Positions 47,006 through 56,410 of a stretch of DNA of 64,000 nucleotides are shown piece by piece. Every line of letters starts with the position of its first letter. Position 1 is the first letter of the stretch. Source of the stretch: JAHJCW01 sp965369995 (GTDB lineage: Bacteria; Fidelibacterota; Marinisomatia; Marinisomatales; JAHJCW01); contig CBDURO010000005.1 in assembly GCA_965369995.1 (NCBI GenBank), forward strand, positions 1 through 64,000, given 5' to 3'. The notes beneath the pieces are model-generated. The model was given only the letters and a program-made list of their open reading frames with translations. It was not told where the DNA came from and did no database searches. Made by a program: the position numbers and the translations under genes.

Positions 47006-47928
47006 TGTTTATTAGTATTCTTTATTTAATTATCGGCGGTGCCTTTCTATTTTTTGGAGCAGATTGGTTAGTAAAAAGTGCTGTCTTTTTTGCAAATCGT
47101 TTAAAAATATCATCTTTTGTAATTGGATTAACTGTAGTTGCTTTTGGAACGTCATTGCCAGAATTAGTTATCAGCATGGAAGCAGTATTAACTGATGCAC
47201 CGACAATTGCTATTGGAAACGTAATTGGCTCAAATATTGCCAATGTCGGATTAGTATTTGGTTTCACTTCATTAATTTTTCCTATAGCTAGTCATTTCCA
47301 ACGTATAAAACGAGATTTATACATTTATCTATTTGTATGTATTGTTTTCATTGTTTTTCTTTATGATGGAGTTATTTCTCGAATTGAAGGATTTGCTTTA
47401 TTCACAGGATTAGTACTCTATACTTGGTCGTGTATAAAATTTAGGCGAGAACAGGATGTTGAATCGGTAACACCAATCGGAAAAACTAGTAAAGCATTGA
47501 TACTATTTATATTTGGAATTATCGGATTGTATCTTGGAGCAGATATATTTATTAAAGGAGCTATAGGACTTGCAAGTATATTAGGTGTGAGTGAAGTAGT
47601 AATTGGTATGTCGGTTGTGGCGCTCGGAACGTCCCTACCTGAATTGTCAACTTGCGTTGTTGCATCGTTTCATAAGGAACATGCTATTTCAGTTGGCAAT
47701 ATAATTGGATCAAATATATTTAACATTTTATCAGTGATTGGTATTGTCGGTTTTGTAAAACCGATAATAAGTCCGAAAGAAATTATGACTTTTGAAATTC
47801 CTATTATGATTGCCTTTGGACTAATACTCATACCATTAGGACTAGTAAAACAACCTATTTCTAGAATTTATTCGTTTCTCTTAATTACAACATATTTTGC
47901 ATTTATTTACGGTTTATTCTTAAGATAG
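47005..47928 (+). CDS. Calcium/sodium antiporter (CaCA family, YrbG-like)
   Basis: Inner-membrane cation exchanger of 307 residues with ten predicted helices in two inverted halves. Each half carries the family repeat: GTSLPELVISMEAV with IGNVIGSNIANVG, and GTSLPELSTCVVASF with VGNIIGSNIFNIL. These acidic repeats bind Ca2+ or Na+ in the family. Direction and ion preference cannot be told. The ATG overlaps the nadD stop by one base. Confidence 0.92.
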   Translation: MFISILYLIIGGAFLFFGADWLVKSAVFFANRLKISSFVIGLTVVAFGTSLPELVISMEAVLTDAPTIAIGNVIGSNIANVGLVFGFTSLIFPIASHFQRIKRDLYIYLFVCIVFIVFLYDGVISRIEGFALFTGLVLYTWSCIKFRREQDVESVTPIGKTSKALILFIFGIIGLYLGADIFIKGAIGLASILGVSEVVIGMSVVALGTSLPELSTCVVASFHKEHAISVGNIIGSNIFNILSVIGIVGFVKPIISPKEIMTFEIPIMIAFGLILIPLGLVKQPISRIYSFLLITTYFAFIYGLFLR

Positions 47929-47952
47929 TAACATAAATTCAATGTAATTATA

Positions 47953-48606
47953 ATGATTGGTTTTAATAATGTAACATATACTTATCCAAACGGAATGGGC
48001 GTTTTTAATGTCCATTTTAGGATATTACCCGGCGAGTTTTCCTTTCTAATCGGACCTTCAGGAGCGGGAAAAACAACTATTATTCGGTTGATTTATATGG
48101 ATTTATTACCGGATAAAGGTGAAGTCAATGTAAATCGATATTCGTCAAAAAAAATTAGAAAACGTAAAATTCCACACTTAAGACGTGATATTGGAATGAT
48201 TTTCCAGAATTTCAATTTGTTGAATGATCGAAATTTATTTGAAAATGTTGCATTACCGCTTCACATAGTTGGTTGTAATAAAAAAGAAATTCAAGATAGA
48301 GTGATAGCAATTTTAATAGAAGTTGGTCTCGAAGATAAAGCGTATGAATATCCATGGGAATTATCTGGTGGAGAACAACAAAGAGCATGTATTGCGCGAG
48401 GACTTGTAAAAGATCCTGATATTATTCTAGCAGATGAACCAACAGGGAATTTGGATCCTTCAACTGCATTACAGATAATCAGATTATTAGAACGAATCAA
48501 TAGAAAAGGAACTGCGGTTTTAATGGGTTCTCACAATTATAGATTAATTAAAGAATTAGGTCACCGTTTTATTGAAATTAAAAATGGAATTATACAAAGC
48601 AGATGA
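47953..48606 (+). CDS. ftsE: Cell-division ABC ATPase FtsE
   Basis: ATPase of the FtsEX complex that activates peptidoglycan hydrolases at division. The 217-residue domain is fully canonical: Walker A GPSGAGKTT, Q-loop GMIFQNFNLL, signature LSGGEQQRACIARGL, Walker B ILADEPTGNLD and H-loop GSHNYRL. That contrasts with the two degenerate ABC proteins elsewhere in the window. It overlaps ftsX by 4 bases. Confidence 0.95.
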   Translation: MIGFNNVTYTYPNGMGVFNVHFRILPGEFSFLIGPSGAGKTTIIRLIYMDLLPDKGEVNVNRYSSKKIRKRKIPHLRRDIGMIFQNFNLLNDRNLFENVALPLHIVGCNKKEIQDRVIAILIEVGLEDKAYEYPWELSGGEQQRACIARGLVKDPDIILADEPTGNLDPSTALQIIRLLERINRKGTAVLMGSHNYRLIKELGHRFIEIKNGIIQSR

Positions 48607-49469
48607 GTAAACTGATTTATCTATTGCATGAAGGAATACGAAATCTATGGAGACATAAATTAACTACATTTACAGCCATTGGATCTGTATTCCTTTCTTT
48701 AGTGATAATTGGAATCTTCATAATAGTCCAACAAAATTCCCACCAGTTAATAGATTACGTCAGATCAGAATATAGAATTGAAGTGTTCTTTGAAGATCAT
48801 GTGAATAATGAGGATGCGCAGTTAATAGTAGATCAAATAAAAGAATTAGATGGCGTGCAATCCATTGCTATAGTTACAAAAGAAGATGCATTAAAGATAT
48901 ATCAAGATCAATTTGATGAAAATCTGATTGATATATTAGGGTACAATCCACTTCCTAGCAGCGCTGTGATAAATATAGACAAACATGGTAATACGGAAGT
49001 TGATGTTGAACCATTAATGACTAATTTGGAAAAAATTCCAAATGTTGATGAAGTAGTCTATGAAAGTACTTTAATCAGACGAGTAGAATACTTTTATAAA
49101 ACCATCGTTAAAATACTATCATATATTGCGATTGGATTGTTAGTAATTACTATAATTGTGATCTCAAATACGGTAAAACTATCTGTCTATGCTAAGCGAG
49201 ATCTTATTCAGAATTTAAAATCCATTGGTGCTACAAATATGTTTATAAAAACTCCGTTCATTATAGAAGGTATTTTAGACGGAATATTAGGCTCACTATT
49301 AGCGATTATAGTGTTATTTGTCGCAGCGAGAAGCGCAAATGCATATTTTGCAGATTTATTCTCATTCAAAATATTATTTAATATATATGGTATGGTATGG
49401 TTGATGGCAATTGCGATTTTAATTGGTTTGATAGGAAGTTACAGAGGAATAAGAGTTCTACTAAAATAA
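48603..49469 (+). CDS. ftsX: Cell-division permease FtsX
   Basis: Four-helix membrane partner of FtsE, 288 residues. It has an N-terminal helix (about 20-42), a large periplasmic domain (about 45-170, the ECD that contacts hydrolase regulators), then three helices. The FtsX-type intracellular segment YAKRDLIQNLKSIGATNMFI is present. It starts in an ATGA overlap with ftsE and is followed by a 45-base gap before hrcA. Confidence 0.94.
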   Translation: MSKLIYLLHEGIRNLWRHKLTTFTAIGSVFLSLVIIGIFIIVQQNSHQLIDYVRSEYRIEVFFEDHVNNEDAQLIVDQIKELDGVQSIAIVTKEDALKIYQDQFDENLIDILGYNPLPSSAVINIDKHGNTEVDVEPLMTNLEKIPNVDEVVYESTLIRRVEYFYKTIVKILSYIAIGLLVITIIVISNTVKLSVYAKRDLIQNLKSIGATNMFIKTPFIIEGILDGILGSLLAIIVLFVAARSANAYFADLFSFKILFNIYGMVWLMAIAILIGLIGSYRGIRVLLK

Positions 49470-49514
49470 ACTCAATATTGACAGTCAATTTTTAAATGCT
49501 CTAAATTTAATGTT

Positions 49515-50546
49515 ATGGATAAACCAAAATATACTCATTTGAATGAAAGGAAAGGCAATATCTTACGTATTGTAATTGAAGATTATATTACAGAAAACCG
49601 ACCTGTTGCTTCCAATAATATTAAAATGAAGTATAATATTCCTTTCAGTCCTGCCACAATTAGAAATATTTTGGCAAGGTTGGAATATTTTGGATTCCTA
49701 AGTCATGCTTATACATCATCGGGGCGCGTTCCGACTGATTTAGGTTATCGTTATTATGTAGATAATGTCATCAATCATGATGAAATGGAAACAGGATTAT
49801 TCGAAGATGTTCAAGAACAGTTGTTAAGTATTTCCGCCAATGTCGATGAATTAATGCAAGGGACAGCTCTAATGTTAGCTAAAGTAAGCGGTTTGTTTGG
49901 AGTAGTGATCATTTCTGAAGTGCGAAAAAGTATTTTAACTGAGATCGAATTAGTATTATTGTCATCTGATAGATTAATGATGGTTATTGCATTGAAATCA
50001 GGATTGCTGAAATCACTTGTTTTAAATCTTGATATTTCTGTTAGTCCAAATGATATAACTATTGTAAACCGTATATTACGCGAAAGATTAATTGGACTTA
50101 GTGTCGATGAAATACAAGCTTCAATATCTGATTTGTTGAAAAATTATAATGTACCACAACATGAAATTATTCAGATAATTTTTCAACACCCACAGCTTCC
50201 AATCCAATTGAATAGAAATAATCAATTGTATATGTCATCTTATCAAGGGTTATTAAGTCATCCTGAATTTCACGAATATGAAATATTACAAAAAACAATT
50301 TCAGGTCTGGATGAAAAACATATAAAGCATATTTTATCTAATAAAATTTTAAAGCAAAATATGCTTACAATAATTGGAAATGAGAGTGAAAATGATTTAT
50401 TAAATCATTGTTCCATAATTGCCGCTAGTTTTGAAAGTGATTCAATCACTGGGAAACTTGGGATATTTGGACCAACTCGCATTCCATATAAAAATATAAT
50501 TAGAATTTTAAAAGAATTTGTGGAGATTATGCCTAATGTCTGTTGA
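49515..50546 (+). CDS. hrcA: Heat-inducible transcription repressor HrcA
   Basis: Repressor of class I heat-shock operons that binds CIRCE elements; 343 residues, normal length. The N-terminal winged helix holds LNERKGNILRIVIEDYITEN and FSPATIRNILARLEYFG. It heads hrcA-grpE-dnaJ. No CIRCE-type TTAGCACTC inverted repeat is visible in the 45 bases upstream. Instead there are two overlapping short AT-rich dyads (49472-49489). The promoter is probably shared or lies further upstream. The stop overlaps grpE. Confidence 0.94.
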   Translation: MDKPKYTHLNERKGNILRIVIEDYITENRPVASNNIKMKYNIPFSPATIRNILARLEYFGFLSHAYTSSGRVPTDLGYRYYVDNVINHDEMETGLFEDVQEQLLSISANVDELMQGTALMLAKVSGLFGVVIISEVRKSILTEIELVLLSSDRLMMVIALKSGLLKSLVLNLDISVSPNDITIVNRILRERLIGLSVDEIQASISDLLKNYNVPQHEIIQIIFQHPQLPIQLNRNNQLYMSSYQGLLSHPEFHEYEILQKTISGLDEKHIKHILSNKILKQNMLTIIGNESENDLLNHCSIIAASFESDSITGKLGIFGPTRIPYKNIIRILKEFVEIMPNVC

Positions 50547-51090
50547 GAAGAAAAGCACGCCAAAAAATGGTTCACCAATTGCCGGAGAACCAACAAAAAA
50601 GAAAAGTACAAAGCCTAGATTGTCGGGTGATAAAAAGAAAATCCTAGAATTAACAAATCAAGTTGCTGAACTTAAAGATAAAAGACTGCGATTAAAGGCT
50701 GAATTCGAGAATTTTCGAAAACGACGCGATAAAGAAATGTTGCGAATGTTTGAATATGAAGGAGAGGGGATTCTGAAAGATTTGTTACCAATAGTAGATG
50801 ATTTAGAGAGAGTCGTGAGCGTGGTCAAAAGTGAAAAAAAGAAGGATGATGTAATTATAAATGATGGTATGAAATTAATTATCGCAAAAATTGAAAAATA
50901 TTTTACAAAATGGCAGGTTCAACCAATTGGCAAGCCCGGTGATTCCCTTGATATTGATTTGCATGATGCGATGATGGTAAAGACTGAAAAAGGAAAAAAG
51001 GATAATGAAATTTTGGAAGTATTTGAAAAAGGTTATAAATATAAAGATCATGTATTGCGTCATGCTAAGGTCATTGTAAATAAGAAATGA
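50536..51090 (+). CDS. grpE: Nucleotide exchange factor GrpE
   Basis: Cochaperone that releases ADP from DnaK, 184 residues from the ATG at 50536. This start is preferred to an in-frame ATG at 50518 because GGAG lies 10 bases upstream and the first six residues of the longer form are not GrpE-like. The lysine-rich disordered start is followed by the long coiled coil (LTNQVAELKDKRLRLKAEFE) with the FENFRKR motif. The C-terminal beta-wing ends DHVLRHAKVIV. It overlaps hrcA and dnaJ. Confidence 0.94.
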   Translation: MSVEKKSTPKNGSPIAGEPTKKKSTKPRLSGDKKKILELTNQVAELKDKRLRLKAEFENFRKRRDKEMLRMFEYEGEGILKDLLPIVDDLERVVSVVKSEKKKDDVIINDGMKLIIAKIEKYFTKWQVQPIGKPGDSLDIDLHDAMMVKTEKGKKDNEILEVFEKGYKYKDHVLRHAKVIVNKK

Positions 51091-52217
51091 GAGATTTATA
51101 CGAAATATTAGGTGTCGACAAAGGCGCTTCTAAGGATGAGTTAAAGCGTGCATATCGCAATATTGCGAAGAAATACCATCCTGACCGCAACCCCGATAAT
51201 AAAGAAGCTGAGCAAAAATTCAAGGAAGCTGCGGAAGCTTATGCAGCTTTAAATGATGATAATAAGCGCGCAAAATATGATCAATTTGGTCATGCGGGAG
51301 TTGGAATGGGTGATATGGGTGGACAAGGATTCGATGGCATGCATTTCTCGATGGAGGATATATTCAGTCAATTCGGTAGCATATTTGGTGGCCGTCATCC
51401 ATTTGAAGATATTTTTGGAATGGGTGGTACAACTCGATCAGCTCGTAGTGGGTATCGCAAAGCTAAGGATTTGCGAGTATCACTAAAATTAGATTTTATT
51501 GATATTTTAAACGGTACTGAAAAAACCATTAAAATTAAACGTAATGAAACCTGTAAAACTTGCGATGGAAGTGGTGCTAAGCATGGTACACGACCAACTC
51601 AATGTAAGCAGTGCAATGGTAGCGGCCAAGTAAGACAAGTGAGGCAATCGTTTTTTGGTCAATCGGTAGTTGTGACTGATTGTCCTCTTTGTCGGGGAAC
51701 AGGGGAATTTATTGAGAATCCCTGTTCATCTTGTAATGGTAGTGGTATTAGAAGAGAAACTGTATCAATTAAAGTAAAAGTTCCGAAGGGTGTTGAAAAC
51801 GGTAATTACATGACACTTGATAGGCAAGGGAATAAAGGAGGCAAAGGAATCCAACCTGGTGATTTACTGGTATTTTTCGAAGAAAAACCGCATGAATATT
51901 TTGTTAGAAATGGAACAGACATTATATTGGAAGCTCATATTGAGATCGCTCAAGCTGTATTAGGTGATTCTATAACAGTACCAACAATTGATGGGAAAGC
52001 CAGTTTAAAAATTCCCAAAGGAATACAATCAGGACAGGTTTTGCGAATGCGTGGTAAAGGTTTACCACGTCTCCGAAGTAATTATCGTGGTGATCAATTA
52101 ATTAGAATAATAGTTGAAATTCCTACTTCATTATCTAAGCAAGAAAAGAACCTATATAATGAATTAGATAAAATTTCGGGATTAAAAAACCCGTCTTTCA
52201 ATAAAATGGAATTATAA
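51087..52217 (+). CDS. dnaJ: Chaperone protein DnaJ
   Basis: Type I J-domain protein, 376 residues. It has a J domain with HPD (residues 31-33), a Gly/Phe-rich stretch and four CxxCxGxG zinc repeats (CKTCDGSG, CKQCNGSG, CPLCRGTG, CSSCNGSG). The C-terminal substrate-binding domains follow. It starts in an ATGA overlap with grpE. dnaK is not in this window, so the DnaK partner is encoded elsewhere. Its TAA stop overlaps the ATG of the next gene by one base. Confidence 0.95.
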   Translation: MRDLYEILGVDKGASKDELKRAYRNIAKKYHPDRNPDNKEAEQKFKEAAEAYAALNDDNKRAKYDQFGHAGVGMGDMGGQGFDGMHFSMEDIFSQFGSIFGGRHPFEDIFGMGGTTRSARSGYRKAKDLRVSLKLDFIDILNGTEKTIKIKRNETCKTCDGSGAKHGTRPTQCKQCNGSGQVRQVRQSFFGQSVVVTDCPLCRGTGEFIENPCSSCNGSGIRRETVSIKVKVPKGVENGNYMTLDRQGNKGGKGIQPGDLLVFFEEKPHEYFVRNGTDIILEAHIEIAQAVLGDSITVPTIDGKASLKIPKGIQSGQVLRMRGKGLPRLRSNYRGDQLIRIIVEIPTSLSKQEKNLYNELDKISGLKNPSFNKMEL

Positions 52218-52764
52218 TGCCTTTACTGACTTCTCAAGAAAAAAACTTGACTATTTTTTATTGAGTACTGCCTTAATAGGTTCCGTAATTGGCATTTTTA
52301 GACACAATTTGTTAAGGACACCTGAAATTCTATTAGCGTCAAATAATATACCATCATATATTAAAGAAATTGAAAAAGATAATATTATTGAAAAACATAA
52401 CACTATAATAAAAGAACGATCTCAGTTAGCGAATGCTACGGTAATAAATACAAAGAGTAAAATTGGTAATAATAATAGTAATATCGATTCAAAATCAGTT
52501 CAAAAAATAACCACATATAGTGTAGCGAATAAAACTGAATCAAATAAAAAAAAGATTAAGCAAAATCCATTAGAAATAATTAATATTAACATCGCCAGTA
52601 AAGAAGATTTTATGACGCTACCATATATTGGCGAAGTGAAAGCAGGGAGAATTATTCAACTTAGAAATGAATTGGGTACTTTTATATCAATAAAAGATTT
52701 AGAAAAAGTTAAGGGAATTGGACCAAAAACATTAGCCAGGTTAGAACCATTTATAACCATATAA
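52217..52764 (+). CDS. ComEA-like helix-hairpin-helix protein, apparent frameshift
   Basis: The C-terminal helix-hairpin-helix DNA-binding domain (INIASKEDFMTLPYIGEVKA, then LEKVKGIGPKTLARLE) is that of ComEA, a periplasmic DNA receptor for uptake. The frame read by an annotator begins at a TTG (52261). The ATG at 52217, which overlaps the dnaJ stop (TAATG), enters another frame that stops after 15 codons. Adding one A to the A7 run at 52239-52245 joins both into MPLLTSQEKK-LDYFLLST, a plausible cytoplasmic start before the membrane helix. Sequencing error, slippage or decay are all possible. Confidence 0.75.
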
Positions 52765-52779
52765 TAGGAATTGAAAGAC

Positions 52780-53520
52780 ATGGATAAAAAAATTCAACAC
52801 AAAACAGATTGGATTGAATTACTAATCGTATTAGCGATTGTATTTTTAATAATCGCAATTTATGTACCGGTAGCGATTTGGGCAGATGAAGACCATTTTG
52901 AAGAACTAAGTCATTCGCGTATGCAAAATATATATGATATCGAACGATTTTATGCTCAATTAACAAATGAATATCATCAAAATGGATATGAGGCAATGCA
53001 CATAATTAATGCTGTAGCCGATTCGGTTACTGCTGATTCTAATTATGTTGGTGAACAAAAATTAAATTTATTAGGCAGCGTAATAGACGTTAATGTACCG
53101 CTAGGATTTGTAGTAGAGTTCGATACAACTTTTGGCTTCCATATATTCAAACGTGATACGACAATGGATACTACCTCTACAGTTATTATGTATTCAGAAG
53201 AATTGTCAAGGAATGACACAATATTTGTGCAAAAAAAAGAAGTCGCTAATTTACAAGAGGATCCTGCATTTAGAGGTGTGATTAGCGAAGAACCGTTAGA
53301 AATCGTAGCAGTCGATTCGTATTATGATAGGTACCGACCGGATTCCACACAATTCTTCTGTCCTATTACAAATAAACCGTTTAAATTAACTTTCAAGGAA
53401 GATGGGTTCCGTGTGGAAAGCCCTATCGAAGAAACATATAAAAAACGTAAATATTTAGTATTTTCTTTCAAGGCTGATAACCAAGGTTATATTGAAGACG
53501 GTGTTGCCAGTTGGGACTAA
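52780..53520 (+). CDS. Single-pass membrane protein of unknown function
   Basis: 246 residues from the ATG at 52780 (AGGA 10 bases upstream; an in-frame TTG at 52771 is possible). One membrane helix (about 10-33) is followed by a long extracytoplasmic domain containing the segment FFCPITNKPFKL and ending in charged beta-strand-like sequence. I do not recognise a family. Position between the ComEA-like gene and a GspL/PilM-like gene, with similar topology, suggests an assembly partner at the inner membrane, but this is inference from context only. Confidence 0.65.
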   Translation: MDKKIQHKTDWIELLIVLAIVFLIIAIYVPVAIWADEDHFEELSHSRMQNIYDIERFYAQLTNEYHQNGYEAMHIINAVADSVTADSNYVGEQKLNLLGSVIDVNVPLGFVVEFDTTFGFHIFKRDTTMDTTSTVIMYSEELSRNDTIFVQKKEVANLQEDPAFRGVISEEPLEIVAVDSYYDRYRPDSTQFFCPITNKPFKLTFKEDGFRVESPIEETYKKRKYLVFSFKADNQGYIEDGVASWD

Positions 53521-53551
53521 TTAACAACTAAGATAAATAATACTAATTGAT

Positions 53552-55408
53552 ATGAATAGTCTAATAATTACTGACACCCACATTTTATTTGGTGAATGGT
53601 CATCCATTAAGAATAAATTTGTACTAAAAGATTTAAAGTATATAGCTCTATCAAAACCTATAAAGGAAGTACTAAAATCTCAAAATGCCATTCGTACTGT
53701 TTTAAAAGAAGCATTAGATACATTTCCTATGCAAGGAAACCAAGTCGCTATAGCGATAGATGATGAATTACTATATCATGATAAGTTCACAAGTGATGAA
53801 TCCTTGACAAAACGTGAAATATGGGATTATATCCAGTGGGAAACAAAACAAAAATGGGGTGAGTTAGGTAATTATTATACAACATTTACCGAAATTGATT
53901 CACCAAATCCTAATGTTTTACATAGCATAACATGCCCGTCATTCCTTGTAACTGAAATTAAAGCTATTATCACTAACCTAGGTGGTAAGCCAATTTGGGC
54001 AGGTCCGGTAAGTACTATTTATTTAGAAAATAATCAATATCGCAATGCGATTTATATGACTGATGATGATGCATTTATAAAATTCTTTTTTCGTGGTCGC
54101 GATGGATATAGTGAAGGTAAATTACGCTTCCTTGCCGGTCAACCAAATGTTACAATTGGAATTGGAGAAAAAGAAGAACAAGCAAATTTATTTAGTTTTC
54201 CTAGCGAAGCAAGAGAATTTGTTACTGTTGATCTTCTCGCTGATGCAAAAAATACACATTTACGCCAATTCAGACATAAGCGAATGATACCCTTTGAAGG
54301 AATCGAAGTAAAAATTGATGATATTCCGGAAGATGTATCATTTATATCATTAAATGCACTCTCAATTATGATTCGTGATTTTTCCTTTGGTAACTTAGTG
54401 GACTTTTTCAATCCAACACAAATACAAAATCGGCGATATGAAGGAATTGGTAAACTTTCATTTGATCTAGAAGGGAAGAGACTTAATATTATAGAAGAAC
54501 TGTCTGATAAAAAACCTAAGACAACTGTCGATTTAAAAATTCGGAAAGAGAGAGCTGATAAAAAGCAGGCTAAGAAAGACAGAGTTGATAAAAAAAAGGC
54601 TGAGAAAGAGCAAGCTAAGATAGACAGAGCCGATAAAAAAAAGGCTGAGAAGGAACAAGCCGAGAAAGACAGAGTTGATAAAAAGAAACCCCAGAAAAAG
54701 AAGGTTGCAAAAGATAAAAATAAGTATAAAAAAGTAAATATATCACCTTTTTTACTAATTATATTACTTAGTTTATTGGGTTACTACATATTTTACACCG
54801 AAAATGGCACGGATTTATTATCAGCTATAAAGGAAAAGGTTGGTTTGACTCAATCAAATGATAAGTCTGATGGATCAATTTTCTTCGATCAACAGTTTAA
54901 TCAATCTGCGACACTTATAAATACATATTCAACACTTACATCTATAGTTTCGCCTGATAGTATAATATCATTCAAACTTATTAATACCTCCGGTTCAATT
55001 GAATTTATTGGTAAAGATTCTTTAGATATTCCAAATTTTGAACCGACTTTTTATTCTATTGAAACAATAGATTGTTGTGGGGGAATTAAACAGCAGATTG
55101 ATTTTAATATTATATCGTTACCCGATATTAAATCTAATGTTTGGATAAATTTATCTGACGTCGTAAATCAACTACAATCTTCCTTAGGAATAAATAAACT
55201 TCGACAATTAGATATGATTAGTGAAAATGGTACAAACTATAATCCGATTATTTTTGAAGTTGATTCATTATCACAAATTGATATGACGATTCAATATCTA
55301 AAATTTATTGGCGATAATGTGATTGTTAGAAAGATTGAAATCGCCAATACACCTCCCACTAATAATTATAGTGGCATATTCTACATAGCTGTATTTGAAC
55401 CATTATAA
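53552..55408 (+). CDS. PilM/GspL-like bitopic protein with a lysine-rich repeat linker
   Basis: 618 residues. The N-terminal 320 residues are soluble and have an actin-like (PilM or GspL cytoplasmic) pattern (VAIAIDDELLYHDKF, WDYIQWETKQKWG). Next comes a strongly charged K/A/E/D repeat linker (about 333-385, 15-residue period), then one membrane helix (about 396-416), then an extracytoplasmic domain resembling PilN/PilO folds. The topology matches GspL or a PilM-PilN fusion of type II secretion or type IV pili. No secretin or ATPase gene of such a system is nearby, so the machine is unidentified. Confidence 0.6.
   Translation: MNSLIITDTHILFGEWSSIKNKFVLKDLKYIALSKPIKEVLKSQNAIRTVLKEALDTFPMQGNQVAIAIDDELLYHDKFTSDESLTKREIWDYIQWETKQKWGELGNYYTTFTEIDSPNPNVLHSITCPSFLVTEIKAIITNLGGKPIWAGPVSTIYLENNQYRNAIYMTDDDAFIKFFFRGRDGYSEGKLRFLAGQPNVTIGIGEKEEQANLFSFPSEAREFVTVDLLADAKNTHLRQFRHKRMIPFEGIEVKIDDIPEDVSFISLNALSIMIRDFSFGNLVDFFNPTQIQNRRYEGIGKLSFDLEGKRLNIIEELSDKKPKTTVDLKIRKERADKKQAKKDRVDKKKAEKEQAKIDRADKKKAEKEQAEKDRVDKKKPQKKKVAKDKNKYKKVNISPFLLIILLSLLGYYIFYTENGTDLLSAIKEKVGLTQSNDKSDGSIFFDQQFNQSATLINTYSTLTSIVSPDSIISFKLINTSGSIEFIGKDSLDIPNFEPTFYSIETIDCCGGIKQQIDFNIISLPDIKSNVWINLSDVVNQLQSSLGINKLRQLDMISENGTNYNPIIFEVDSLSQIDMTIQYLKFIGDNVIVRKIEIANTPPTNNYSGIFYIAVFEPL
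54548..54700 (+). repeat. 45-base in-frame tandem repeat (lysine-rich linker)
   Basis: Units begin at GAC 54578, 54623 and 54668, exactly 45 bases apart, preceded by a shortened unit. They encode RVDKKKAEKEQAKID-type 15-mers. The runs include two A8 tracts that stay in frame. The array could change length by slippage and would alter the reach of the cytoplasmic linker. Confidence 0.85.
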
Positions 55409-55421
55409 AGTATAATAAATT

Positions 55422-55928
55422 GTGCAGATATTAGCCGGTAGATATAAGGGTGTTAGCATCCAAACTTCGGCCAAATATGAATACCGACCTACTCAATCGA
55501 AAGTACGCAAAAGTCTTTTTGATATTCTCGGTGATTTAAGCGATAAAACAGTAATTGATTTATTTGCAGGATCCGGAATATTAGGATTTGAAGCACTTAG
55601 CAGGATGGCAAAAAGCGTTATCTTTGTTGAAACGAATAAATATTTAGTGCAATTGTTGTATAAGAATTGTTTAAAATTTGATCAACAAAAATGTATTATT
55701 AGAAAAAATGATGTATACAAATTTCTTAATGAAAAACACTCGGCTGATTTAATATTGGTTGACCCACCATATGGTCAAAAAGATTTAAATTTATTAATTA
55801 AATTATGCTTAAATATGCTCAATCCGGATGGTACACTAGTTTTAGAAACATCCACAAAGGATGAGCATATTAATGCTGATAGTGAAAGAATTTATGGCAG
55901 TACCACACTTTCTTTTTGGAGAAAATAA
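55422..55928 (+). CDS. rsmD: 16S rRNA (guanine(966)-N2)-methyltransferase RsmD
   Basis: SAM-dependent methyltransferase, 168 residues, slightly short for the family. The N-terminal ILAGRYKGVSI and RPTQSKVRKSLFDIL are hallmarks of RsmD, followed by IDLFAGSGILGFEALSR (SAM site) and the catalytic motif VDPPYG. Translation starts at a GTG (55422) 13 bases after the previous stop. The stop overlaps the coaD start by one base (TAATG); rsmD-coaD adjacency is widespread. Confidence 0.92.
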   Translation: MQILAGRYKGVSIQTSAKYEYRPTQSKVRKSLFDILGDLSDKTVIDLFAGSGILGFEALSRMAKSVIFVETNKYLVQLLYKNCLKFDQQKCIIRKNDVYKFLNEKHSADLILVDPPYGQKDLNLLIKLCLNMLNPDGTLVLETSTKDEHINADSERIYGSTTLSFWRK

Positions 55929-56404
55929 TGAAAACAATAATTTATCCCGGTACATTTGATCCTATTCACAATGGACATATAAATATCGCTGAACGGGCAG
56001 CGGTGTTATTTGATAAATTAATATTTGTTGTTGCCGATAATGAGCAAAAAACTTCGATGTTTACTGTTAAAGAGCGAGTTTTAATGATTGAAAAAGCTAC
56101 GGAACATATTAAAAATATCATTGTTGCTTCCACTTCGGATTTGATTGTTAATTTCGCAAAACGCAAGAAAGCTGTAGCTCTAATCCGTGGATTGAGACAT
56201 GTTAGTGATTTTGAATTTGAGTTTCAGATGGCAATGATGAACTTCCACTTAAATCCTGAAATTGTTACGATATTTATGATGCCAGATGAACAATACATCC
56301 ATATAAATTCTACGGTAATAAAAAATGTTTCGAGACTTCACGGAAATATCTCAACTTATATTCCTAAAAGTGTTGAAGAGTGTTTGAATAATAAGAATAA
56401 ATAA
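55928..56404 (+). CDS. coaD: Phosphopantetheine adenylyltransferase
   Basis: Makes dephospho-CoA from 4'-phosphopantetheine; 158 residues from the ATG at 55928. This is chosen over an in-frame ATG at 55916 because it overlaps the rsmD stop by one base, has GGAG 6 bases upstream and gives the family start MKTIIYPGTFDPIHNGH. The C-terminal INSTVIKNVSRLHG is the ISSTxIR-equivalent motif. A normal single-domain enzyme. Confidence 0.95.
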   Translation: MKTIIYPGTFDPIHNGHINIAERAAVLFDKLIFVVADNEQKTSMFTVKERVLMIEKATEHIKNIIVASTSDLIVNFAKRKKAVALIRGLRHVSDFEFEFQMAMMNFHLNPEIVTIFMMPDEQYIHINSTVIKNVSRLHGNISTYIPKSVEECLNNKNK

Positions 56405-56410
56405 ATTATT

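Noticed and set aside
49472..49489. CIRCE operator upstream of hrcA
   Set aside because: The dyads are short AT-rich palindromes and do not match TTAGCACTC-N9-GAGTGCTAA.
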